Below the pieces are notes generated by a model. The model saw only the letters and a program-made list of their open reading frames with translations. It had not been told where the DNA came from and did not search any database. A DNA stretch of 5,051 nucleotides from an uncultured Planctomycetaceae bacterium (GTDB lineage Bacteria > Planctomycetota > Planctomycetia > Pirellulales > Pirellulaceae), in assembly GCA_903921945.1 (NCBI GenBank), contig CAIXSC010000134.1, positions 1 through 5,051 on the forward strand, in the 5' to 3' direction. The translations under genes and the position numbers were made by a program. This document shows positions 1 to 5,051 of this stretch, one piece after another; the stretch's first letter is position 1, and the number at the start of each line of letters is the position of its first letter.

Positions 1-108
1 CAGCCCGTGTGGGGACTCGCATTCGGCCCGATGACGGCGGCGGTGGCGATGAGTTTCAGTTCGGTGTCCGTCATCGCGAACTCGTTGCGGCTCGCGCGCC
101 GCCGCTAA
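1..108 (+). CDS. P1B-type heavy-metal (probably Cu+) ATPase, C-terminal end only
   Basis: This is the 3' end of a gene that begins before the window: 35 sense codons in frame 1, then TAA at 106-108. The translation includes GPMTAAVAMSFSSVSVIANS and ends LRLARRR. That is the typical end of CopA-like P1B ATPases: the last transmembrane helix with its M-x-x-S-S signature (MSFSS, residues 17-21 of the fragment), followed by a short basic cytoplasmic tail. In the P1B-1 subgroup this Met and Ser form part of the transmembrane Cu+ site, so copper export from the cytoplasm is the likely role. The phosphorylation (DKTGT) and ATP-binding domains are outside the window, so metal specificity rests on this helix alone. 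The next gene downstream, a NagA-like enzyme, is not an obvious partner. Confidence 0.85.
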   Translation, partial: QPVWGLAFGPMTAAVAMSFSSVSVIANSLRLARRR

Positions 109-131
109 CCACACGCTCGCCGACCGGCCGC

Positions 132-152
132 ATGCGATATAGTCTTTCGCAT
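132..152 (+). promoter_or_regulatory. Small hairpin between the ATPase and nagA-like genes; weak terminator or promoter element
   Basis: ATGCGA (132-137) and TCGCAT (147-152) form a perfect 6-bp inverted repeat around a 9-base loop, followed by CGTTTTCC. This could be a weak intrinsic terminator for the upstream ATPase, although the T run is only four long. The loop contains TATAGT (138-143), which resembles a -10 box, but no good -35 box sits 16-18 bases upstream. The role is undecided; the inverted repeat itself is certain. Confidence 0.3.
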
Positions 153-187
153 CGTTTTCCGCACCCCAATCAAGGACACACGCTGCG

Positions 188-1378
188 ATGGATCAGCCGC
201 TGGTATTTCGAGGTTCGCTGGTACGAAGCGATCGAGTTGAACGGGGGGCGTTCGTCGTGCGTTCCGGACGGATCGCCGAGTTGCTCGCGGTCGATGCGCC
301 ACTGCCCCCGAACGCGGTCGTGGTGGAATCGGGCGCGGGCTACATCGCGCCGGGGTTCATCGACCTGCATGTCCATGGCGGCGGTGGCGGCGATTTCATG
401 GACGGCACGCGGGACGCGTTTGAACGGGCCTTGCGGGCGAACCTGCGGCACGGCACGACGCGACTGGCCGCGACCACCACCGTCGCGCGCCACGAGCAGA
501 TTTTGGCCACGCTGGAGCAGACCCGGTCGTTCCGCCACGCGCCGCTCGCGGACGGTTCCCAAGTTCTCGGGGCCCATTTCTATGGTCCCTATTTCCGCTA
601 CGAGGCGCGGGGTGCGCACCCGGGCGCCGCTGTGCGGCCCGCGATCGCCGAGGAATACTCGCAGTACCTCGCCTACGCGGACGACCTCGTGACCGCCACC
701 GTGGCGCCGGAAATCGGCGGGGCCCGCGAGTTCGCATGGGCGTGCCGCGATCGGGGCGTGCGCACGAACGTCGGACATTCCTGGGCCACGTTCGCGCAGA
801 TGACCGAGGCGATCGGCTGGGGCGTGCGCCACGTCGATCACTTGTTCTGCGCGATGTCAGATAAAAGCAAGCTCCGGCAATTCCAAATGTACCCGATGCA
901 GGGCGGAGTGCTCGAAGCGACGCTGTTCTACGACGAACTGACCACCGAAGTGATCGCCGACGGCAAACACCTGGATGCCGGCTTGCTCGCCTTGGCCCTC
1001 AAGATCAAAGGCCCCGATCGCTTGGCGTTGGTTTCGGATTGCAGCCGAGCGCTCGACATGCCCGATGGCCGCTATCTGCTCGGACCGCTCGACGGCGGCG
1101 AACCGCTCGTCAAACACGACGGCGTCGGCATGCTGCCCGACCTGACCGCCTTGGCGTCCAGCGTCGAGGGAATGGACCACATGGTGCGGACATTTTGGCG
1201 ACTCACCGGTCGCCCACTGTGGGAGGTCGTGCGGATGGCCACGCTAACCCCCGCCCGCATCATCGGCCAGGACGCGGAGCTTGGCAGCCTGGATGTCGGC
1301 AAACGCGCCGACATCCTGGTGCTCGATCAAGACCTCCGCGTGACTCAGGTCCACGTCGACGGCCAACGACGCGTGTAG
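188..1378 (+). CDS. nagA: NagA-type amidohydrolase (N-acetylglucosamine-6-phosphate deacetylase family), variant active site
   Basis: This 396-residue protein is close to the usual NagA length (about 380-400) and has the family's full organisation. NagA removes acetate from GlcNAc-6-phosphate in the cytoplasm during amino-sugar recycling. Visible landmarks are GFIDLHVHGGGGGDF (56-70) with H61 and H63; H130 and H144 in the GAHFYGPYF...RGAH segment; GH at 196-197; HVDHLF with H218; IADGKH with H261; LVSD with the catalytic-type D284; and the C-terminal beta-sandwich piece GSLDVGKRADILVLD (366-380). The start at 188 has AAGGA at 172-176, 11 bases upstream. The odd feature is that the family's HLEGP is here HFYGP, so the glutamate that binds metal is Y132. 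The Asn of HLFNAM is C221, and the stretch between H218 and H261 is about eight residues longer than in E. coli NagA. The fold and superfamily are secure. The exact substrate is not, and it could be a related N-acyl sugar or another amide. No nagB or sugar transporter gene is adjacent. Confidence 0.88.
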   Translation: MDQPLVFRGSLVRSDRVERGAFVVRSGRIAELLAVDAPLPPNAVVVESGAGYIAPGFIDLHVHGGGGGDFMDGTRDAFERALRANLRHGTTRLAATTTVARHEQILATLEQTRSFRHAPLADGSQVLGAHFYGPYFRYEARGAHPGAAVRPAIAEEYSQYLAYADDLVTATVAPEIGGAREFAWACRDRGVRTNVGHSWATFAQMTEAIGWGVRHVDHLFCAMSDKSKLRQFQMYPMQGGVLEATLFYDELTTEVIADGKHLDAGLLALALKIKGPDRLALVSDCSRALDMPDGRYLLGPLDGGEPLVKHDGVGMLPDLTALASSVEGMDHMVRTFWRLTGRPLWEVVRMATLTPARIIGQDAELGSLDVGKRADILVLDQDLRVTQVHVDGQRRV

Positions 1379-1394
1379 CGGTCGAGGCTCCGCT
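1377..1394. terminator. Inverted repeat between convergent stop codons, possible bidirectional terminator
   Basis: AGCGG (1377-1381) and CCGCT (1390-1394) form a 5-bp inverted repeat with an 8-base loop. It touches the stop codons of both convergent genes: TAG at 1376-1378 on plus and TAA at 1396-1394 on minus. The stem is short and no T run follows on either strand, so termination here is only a positional guess. Confidence 0.25.
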
Positions 1395-4042
1395 TACGCC
1401 CAATCGGCAAGGGCGCCGTCAATCAACGCGTCCGCGTTGGACGAGTCGGCGTCCGTCGAATCGAGCGAGTCGCTGTCATCGCTGTTGGAGCGGCCTGCCA
1501 TCCAGGAAGCGGATTCCTCGACGATCGCCGCGTCCAGAATGCTCAGCGAAAGCGGCCGGGAAGCGGCCACCCCGCGAGTTCGGGACGTCGCCACTTGGCC
1601 GGTCCGCAGCGACCCGCCGCCAATCGCTCCCCGCAGTTCAGTGAAGATGCCAACGTCCAACGATCCATCGCCGAGCGAGCTTTCGAGGCCCACGGTCGAG
1701 ATTCCACTGCCGAACTGGGAGCCTTCATGATCGAAGGCCGCGAATTCGTGGTCGTGATCATGCGCATCGTCGTGTTCATGATCGTGGCCAAATCCGCCTT
1801 CATGGTCATGGCCATGTTCGTGATCGTGCGCCAGATCGCCGATGAACGGCGTGCCGTCGATCCAAGTGATCACCGGGACGGCTAGTTGTTCAGGGGTCAG
1901 GTATTCGGCGGGAACAAACGCCCAAAGCGGGTCGGCGACAGCGATCAACGCCTTGTTCACGCGGGCGTCGCCGTTTTCGCCGTAGTATCGGCCGCCATCC
2001 CGTTCGGAGCCAATCGCCGCGTTGGACGTGCCATCATCGTTCAGAATCGAACCGTTGGCAGTGCCGGTCGCAATCGTGGCCCCCGTGGCGCTCGACAGCA
2101 CGACTCGGAAAGTCTCGTTCGGTTCTTTCACGCTGTCGGCAATCACATTCAGTGTGATATCGACCGCGGCGACACCCGCCGCAAAACTGACTTGCACGCC
2201 GGTCGGCAAGCCGTTGACGAAGTCGGCGCTTGTCGCCTTCTTGCTGCCAGTGCCAGTGACCGAGTAGCGGACGCTGCTCGTACCGGAAAGATCGCCGGAG
2301 CGGTTAATGGTGAACACGAACGGAGTCGGCGTCGCCCCGGTGCCTTCGGCCTTCGAGGCACTGGTCGCGGCGATCGAGAGGGTCGGCGCGGCCGGCGGCG
2401 CATCGTCGTTTTGGATCGTTCCCGTGGCGGAGGCGGTGGTGATCGTCAGGCCGCCCGTCGGATTGCTAAGTGCCAGCGTAAACGTCTCGCTGGCTTCAAT
2501 CAAAGTATCGCCCTGCACGTTCAGCGTGATGGTTTGCGAGAGGACTCCGGGGTCGAACGTCAGTGTGCCCGATGGCAACACGCCGCCCACGAAATCGGCG
2601 CCGTTAGCCGCCGAGGTGCCCGAGCCGGTGACAGCGAAGTCAACCGTCGCGGATTGGCTCGTATCGCCTGAACGCGTGACCGTGAAGGTAAACGGGGTCG
2701 AGCCGGTGTTGCCTTCCGCGTTGGCCGCGCTGGTCGCCGAGACGCTCACCGAGCTGCCGGTCGAGGTCACTATCGACCCGGTGATGGTGTATTGCCCAAT
2801 GCTGGCGTAATCGGTGTAACCGGTCGGCGGGCTGGCGGTTGGCGTTCCCACCCCTACCCCATCCACCTTCAGATAATAGGTACCTTCCGCCAGGGTCACG
2901 TTGAGTGTGGCGTTGAGGGCCGCCGTGTTGTCCGAGGTGGCGACAAGGTTGCCGGCCGCGTCATAGAGGTCGGCGCGAATGTCAAGGTTCGCTCCGAGCC
3001 CAGCCGGATTGATATTCAACGACACCGCGCCCGCACCGGTCAGGAACGAATAAAAATCGGCATCCGTTCGGGTTTCGATAATACCGCTCCCGGAAACCGA
3101 CGTTCCCGAAACGGTCAACGGCGAGGCGGCCGCTTGGGTGTTGCCGGCGGTGTCCGCGCGATAGCCGAAGCCGTTGTATCCAGTGATGATGGCCAAATCA
3201 TCCGGACCCTTGCCGTAGTTGGCGCTCGATCCGCCGTTATTCGATCCGGTGTATTCACCCCTATCCCACTGCGAGACATTCACGTAATACCCAACGCCCA
3301 TGATTGGCGCCCACGAGGTGGCTCCTGCGCCATGGCCTTGGTAGTAGCCCGCCGTGGATGTGCCGTCGTGCGACAGTCCCATCGCATGGCCCACCTCATG
3401 GCTGGCCGCTTCGGCGACCCCGACCTCGCCCGTGTTGAACACGAACACCGGTGTGTCACTACTCCAGTTGAAGCTGTCGATATAGGCGATGCCGCCACAT
3501 CCACAGTTGAACGCCACGTCCTTGGTTACGACCGACCGCACGCCCCATCGCGTGTCCGTGGAACTGGTCTTCCGCAGATCGTCGATCACCGGTTCGACGG
3601 TGGTCACATTGACGTTGAACGGCGCGAAATCCTCGGCGACACGCTTGAACACGCGTTCAATCGTCGCGAGCTCAGACGCGCTGAAGTTCGCCGTATCGGT
3701 GTCCGTGCTGTACGCCGGCGAATTGATCGTGGTGACGCCATACGAACTGTTCCACGAGGTGCCCGTCGTGGTGTGGCCATTGAAGTCGAGATAGATCGTC
3801 TGGTTCGCGCCCGGCAGACTGCTGAACGCCGGCACATCCAATGCCATGTTGATCCGGGACTCCAGGTTCTCGAAGCGTAACCGTCGCGGGGCCAACCGAT
3901 CACGATCGGCGCCGCGATGAGCACGCATACCGGCGGGAGCACTGGCCGGCGCAAGGGACGAAACACGGGGAGCGGACCGGGAAAGCGAACCCGAGCGGCG
4001 GGCGGCACGGAACACGCGGACGGGACGGAAGACAAGGTCCAT
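1394..4042 (-). CDS. Large exported metzincin-type zinc metalloprotease with PPC-like domain, two Calx-beta domains and His-rich tail
   Basis: This 882-residue protein is probably secreted or surface-bound. Residues 1-52 are basic and rich in Arg, Ser and Ala. RRLRFENLESRINMA (53-67) matches the planctomycete N-terminal motif of large exported proteins. The protease domain (about 82-290) has HEVGHAMGLSHD: H215, H219 and H225 are zinc ligands, E216 is the catalytic base, and M248 in PIMG is a Met-turn, the metzincin hallmark. Residues about 300-424 look like a bacterial pre-peptidase C-terminal (PPC) beta domain (DADFYSF 327-333, GTYYLKVDGVG 387-397). Two Calx-beta domains follow (431-547 and 554-670), each ending in NDD. 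The remaining 210 residues match nothing I recognise. They hold a His/Asp/Glu tract (739-766) and an acidic Ser/Asp tail (851-882). The start at 4042 is chosen because AAAGGA lies 9 bases upstream; the frame stays open to 4219, but that extra part has no such site and does not look like protein. The gene converges with the nagA-like gene. Protease activity and substrate are inferred. Confidence 0.9.
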   Translation of the reverse strand: MDLVFRPVRVFRAARRSGSLSRSAPRVSSLAPASAPAGMRAHRGADRDRLAPRRLRFENLESRINMALDVPAFSSLPGANQTIYLDFNGHTTTGTSWNSSYGVTTINSPAYSTDTDTANFSASELATIERVFKRVAEDFAPFNVNVTTVEPVIDDLRKTSSTDTRWGVRSVVTKDVAFNCGCGGIAYIDSFNWSSDTPVFVFNTGEVGVAEAASHEVGHAMGLSHDGTSTAGYYQGHGAGATSWAPIMGVGYYVNVSQWDRGEYTGSNNGGSSANYGKGPDDLAIITGYNGFGYRADTAGNTQAAASPLTVSGTSVSGSGIIETRTDADFYSFLTGAGAVSLNINPAGLGANLDIRADLYDAAGNLVATSDNTAALNATLNVTLAEGTYYLKVDGVGVGTPTASPPTGYTDYASIGQYTITGSIVTSTGSSVSVSATSAANAEGNTGSTPFTFTVTRSGDTSQSATVDFAVTGSGTSAANGADFVGGVLPSGTLTFDPGVLSQTITLNVQGDTLIEASETFTLALSNPTGGLTITTASATGTIQNDDAPPAAPTLSIAATSASKAEGTGATPTPFVFTINRSGDLSGTSSVRYSVTGTGSKKATSADFVNGLPTGVQVSFAAGVAAVDITLNVIADSVKEPNETFRVVLSSATGATIATGTANGSILNDDGTSNAAIGSERDGGRYYGENGDARVNKALIAVADPLWAFVPAEYLTPEQLAVPVITWIDGTPFIGDLAHDHEHGHDHEGGFGHDHEHDDAHDHDHEFAAFDHEGSQFGSGISTVGLESSLGDGSLDVGIFTELRGAIGGGSLRTGQVATSRTRGVAASRPLSLSILDAAIVEESASWMAGRSNSDDSDSLDSTDADSSNADALIDGALADWA
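1745..1828 (-). repeat. His/Asp/Glu low-complexity tract in the protease C-terminal region
   Basis: Codons 739-766 of the protease encode alternating His with Asp or Glu (HDHEHGHDHE, then HDHEHDD, then HDHDHE), giving 11 His in 28 residues with a twelfth at 772. At DNA level it is a degenerate run of CAT/CAC and GAT/GAA codons. Such tracts are known to bind Zn, Ni, Co or Cu in transporters and metallochaperones. Here it lies beyond the Calx-beta domains in an otherwise unrecognised segment, so metal binding is an inference from composition. Confidence 0.85.
2033..2752 (-). repeat. Tandem Calx-beta domain repeat inside the protease gene
   Basis: Two units of about 117 residues, 431-547 (positions 2402-2752) and 554-670 (2033-2383), share the same series of landmarks. 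These are AEG (442-444 and 565-567), RSGD (457-460 and 581-584), an acidic D-x-x-x-E-x-x-E-T-F calcium-site segment (512-521 and 636-645) and a closing G-x-I-x-NDD (541-547 and 664-670). They are separated by a short Ala/Pro linker. Calx-beta domains are Ca2+-binding beta sandwiches that often occur in tandem in bacterial surface proteins. The two copies have clearly diverged, so this is an old duplication. Confidence 0.85.
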
Positions 4043-4051
4043 GACGTGCGA

Positions 4052-4057
4052 TCCTTT
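4052..4057 (-). promoter_or_regulatory. Ribosome binding site of the metalloprotease gene
   Basis: On the minus strand AAAGGA lies 9 bases before the ATG at 4042-4040. It decides the start codon: neither the upstream in-frame ATG at 4219 nor the internal ATG at 3928 (residue 39) was used, the latter because it has no comparable purine-rich site. Confidence 0.75.
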
Positions 4058-4192
4058 GACTGACTGGAGGCGGAACGGCCCAACGATATAGCGAACGAAC
4101 GGTGCGACGCGACAGTTCAGGATGAGACAGAGGCTGAACAGCCGCATACGCGGGTCAATGACGCGATTTGGTAGCAAGTGGCATGCCAATAA

Positions 4193-4224
4193 TCGGATTG
4201 CGCCGGCGGTTCCCGCCAATCCGA
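4193..4224. repeat. Hairpin 1: bulged inverted repeat upstream of the protease gene
   Basis: TCGGATT (4193-4199) pairs with AATCCGA (4218-4224), and GGCGG (4205-4209) pairs with CCGCC (4213-4217). This gives 12 bp in total, with a 5-base bulge (4200-4204) on one side and a 3-base loop. No T run follows in either direction, so it is not an intrinsic terminator. If the protease promoter lies beyond 4224, this would form in its mRNA leader. Confidence 0.55.
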
Positions 4225-4330
4225 ACGGGATGGCTGCGTTTCTTCAATTGCTTTTCCCTCGCAAATGCCCAGTTTTTTCGGATGTTTGCCGATCCGCAGG
4301 TATCTCGTTTTCGCTTTTCTTCGCCGCCGA

Positions 4331-4364
4331 TGCGACGCTGGCCGAAGGCGAAGACGGCGTCGCA
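4331..4364. repeat. Hairpin 2: 8-bp perfect inverted repeat with inner stem
   Basis: TGCGACGC (4331-4338) pairs with GCGTCGCA (4357-4364) across an 18-base loop, and the loop contains a small GCC-GAA-GGC stem (4341-4349). The arm sequence also recurs in direct orientation at 4103-4110 and 4406-4413, so alternative pairings are possible. Confidence 0.5.
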
Positions 4365-4424
4365 AGACGTCTGCGTGCGGCTCAAAATGAGACGAAGTTG
4401 CGATTTGCGACGCTCAACGAGCTG

Positions 4425-4466
4425 GGTGGCGGCGCCGGTGGGACGCGCGGGCCGGCGTTCGCCACC
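4425..4466. repeat. Hairpin 3: strong 13-bp GC-rich stem
   Basis: GGTGGCG (4425-4431) pairs with CGCCACC (4460-4466), and CGCCGG (4433-4438) pairs with CCGGCG (4452-4457). The result is a 7+6 bp stem with a small 1-by-2 internal loop and a 13-base terminal loop. It is the most stable-looking structure in the window. No T run lies on either side, so it is not a standard intrinsic terminator. Confidence 0.6.
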
Positions 4467-4509
4467 ATCGCCGAGACGTGGTGCAGTTTCGGGCGATCTT
4501 GCGTCATAA

Positions 4510-4534
4510 CCGCGCGCCGCCAGGGATCGCGCGG
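4510..4534. repeat. Hairpin 4: 7-bp GC inverted repeat
   Basis: CCGCGCG (4510-4516) pairs with CGCGCGG (4528-4534) across an 11-base loop. Low-complexity CG content means a chance repeat is fairly likely. It is listed because it sits in the series of hairpins across this gap. Confidence 0.4.
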
Positions 4535-4635
4535 CCGAGAGAACCCGTCGCCGCAGCACGGCCGCCCATGCCAGCCTCTTCTAATCAACCACTGGGCCCG
4601 CCCGCAATTCGCTCGCCCAACCTGCCCATAGGTCT

Positions 4636-4675
4636 GTTCCCCGTAGCATTCCGTCCGTAAACTACGGAACCTTTT
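4636..4675 (+). terminator. Hairpin 5: two mutually exclusive stems followed by CTTTT
   Basis: GTTCC plus GTAG (4636-4640 and 4643-4646, with CC bulged between them) can pair with CTACGGAAC (4662-4670), giving a 9-bp stem followed by CTTTT. Alternatively TCCGTA (4654-4659) pairs with TACGGA (4663-4668) around AAC. The two stems share the right arm, so only one can form at a time. On the plus strand this could end a transcript from the non-coding region or act as an attenuator ahead of the DUF6580-like gene, which starts about 80 bases later. The palindrome could also be a DNA operator. The T run is only four long. Confidence 0.35.
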
Positions 4676-4738
4676 GCGGACCGGGTTGCCCGATTCGAAA
4701 GTGGCAGGATGGCAGTTGGGGTTATCGAGCGGTTTGCC

Positions 4739-4744
4739 AGGGAG
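4739..4744 (+). promoter_or_regulatory. Ribosome binding site of the DUF6580-like gene
   Basis: AGGGAG ends 8 bases before the ATG at 4753. The gene begins with two consecutive ATG codons (4753 and 4756). This spacing favours the first, though the second (11 bases away) remains possible. Confidence 0.6.
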
Positions 4745-4752
4745 CGCGAGAG

Positions 4753-5051
4753 ATGATGGGCACGAAAAGCAAGATCGCGGCGGGAGTGGCGTTGGTGTTG
4801 GCCGGAGCAGCCGCGCGGCTCGTGGTGCGTGACATCCCCAACTTCGCCCCGATCGCCGCGATAGCGCTCTTCGCCGGCTACTTGTTCGCCGATCGCCGTT
4901 TCGCCCTCTGGGTGCCGCTCGGCGCGATGGCGGCCAGCGATGTGATCATCGGCGGCTACGATCTTCGCTTGATGGCGGTGGTGTACGCGTCGCTCGCAGC
5001 GCCCGCCCTGTGGGGACCGTCGCTGCGGCAATGGTTGCCCATCGAACGGGG
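4753..5051 (+). CDS. DUF6580-like putative membrane transport protein, N-terminal part
   Basis: The first 99 residues are present; the reading frame is open at the window edge. The protein is hydrophobic, with about four membrane segments at residues 7-24, 31-47, 50-67 and 73-88 separated by short polar turns. The segment PNFAPIAAIALFAGYLF (29-45), followed by a basic turn (DRR) and then LGAMAASDVIIGG (56-68), matches what I know of small integral membrane proteins annotated as DUF6580, which resemble ECF-type vitamin transporter substrate-binding (S) components. The substrate is unknown. The start is fixed by the AGGGAG site. It diverges from the protease gene and its co-directional neighbours lie outside the window. 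The membrane location is well supported; the family call is from memory of the motif. Confidence 0.82.
   Translation, partial: MMGTKSKIAAGVALVLAGAAARLVVRDIPNFAPIAAIALFAGYLFADRRFALWVPLGAMAASDVIIGGYDLRLMAVVYASLAAPALWGPSLRQWLPIER

Larger units (their letters stand above)
4043..4752. other. Non-coding divergent intergenic region, rich in inverted repeats
   Basis: About 710 bases separate the divergent protease and DUF6580-like genes. Open frames exist here on both strands (for example 4122-4631 plus and 4155-4559 minus), but their translations are Arg/Pro-rich, match no family I know and lack convincing ribosome sites. The part at 4240-4325 is richer in T on the plus strand than its surroundings, which would suit promoters. 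I could not find a good -35/-10 pair for either gene. The rest is GC-rich and contains the five hairpins listed separately, plus four copies of the 8-mer TGCGACGC counting both orientations. Confidence 0.7.

Noticed and set aside
9..692. Open plus-strand frame overlapping the start of the nagA-like gene
   Set aside because: Its product is Arg/Ser/Pro-rich and matches nothing. The overlapping frames encode the ATPase end and the NagA-like protein, both recognisable.
1886..3880. Long plus-strand open frames (1886-2671, 2792-3880) antisense to the protease
   Set aside because: They arise from GC-rich codon bias opposite a real gene. Their translations are Arg/Gly/Val-rich without domains, while the minus strand has clear motifs throughout.
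4043..4219. In-frame N-terminal extension of the metalloprotease to an ATG at 4219
   Set aside because: The extra 59 residues do not resemble a leader that I know and have no ribosome site, while AAAGGA sits at the correct distance from the ATG at 4042, just ahead of the basic head and LExR motif.
4273..4296. Intrinsic terminator formed by CGGAT...ATCCG next to a run of six T
   Set aside because: On the plus strand the T run comes before the stem, and on the minus strand it reads as A, so it fits termination in neither direction.
4587..4610. Possible cobalamin riboswitch, suggested by CCACTG near a transporter-like gene
   Set aside because: The hexamer is the only resemblance. The other conserved B12-riboswitch blocks are not present in the surrounding 250 bases.
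4122..4631. Plus- and minus-strand open frames inside the intergenic region
   Set aside because: Arg-rich translations, no ribosome sites of note and no recognisable motifs; better explained as non-coding GC-rich sequence.
4585..5031. Minus-strand open frame of 148 codons opposite the DUF6580-like gene
   Set aside because: It is His/Arg-rich with no family resemblance, and the plus strand encodes a coherent membrane protein with a ribosome site.
1..5051. CRISPR array, insertion sequence, tRNA, rRNA or defence genes
   Set aside because: No regularly spaced repeats, transposase motifs, terminal inverted repeats or RNA-gene signatures were seen on either strand.

Overview
The window is GC-rich bacterial DNA that most likely comes from a planctomycete. 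The best evidence is the large exported-type protein on the minus strand. Near its N-terminus it has the R-R-L-x-F-E-x-L-E-x-R motif that planctomycetes place at the head of very large secreted or surface proteins, followed by a metzincin protease domain, a pre-peptidase-type beta domain and two Calx-beta domains. The phylum call is an inference from this architecture.

Layout. Positions 1-108 (+) are the last 35 codons of a P1B-type (probably Cu+) ATPase. Positions 188-1378 (+) encode a NagA-type amidohydrolase (N-acetylglucosamine-6-phosphate deacetylase family) whose usual metal-ligand glutamate is replaced by tyrosine. Positions 1394-4042 (-) encode an 882-residue multidomain zinc metalloprotease. 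It converges on the nagA-like gene, with 15 bases between the two. Positions 4043-4752 hold no convincing gene but contain five inverted repeats and a recurring 8-mer. Positions 4753-5051 (+) are the start of a small membrane protein resembling the DUF6580 putative transporter family, cut by the window edge.

The genes do not form one operon or pathway. The ATPase and the nagA-like gene are co-directional, but 79 bases separate them and they have no clear functional link. The protease is an independent unit transcribed in the opposite direction. It and the DUF6580-like gene diverge from the 710-base non-coding region, which should carry both promoters and possibly a structured RNA or leader.

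For novelty, the points most worth a second look are the altered active site of the NagA-like enzyme, the long His/Asp/Glu tract near the C-terminus of the protease, and the hairpin-rich gap at 4193-4670. I found no CRISPR array, insertion sequence, tRNA, rRNA or known riboswitch. I do not see a clear new defence or mobile system here.
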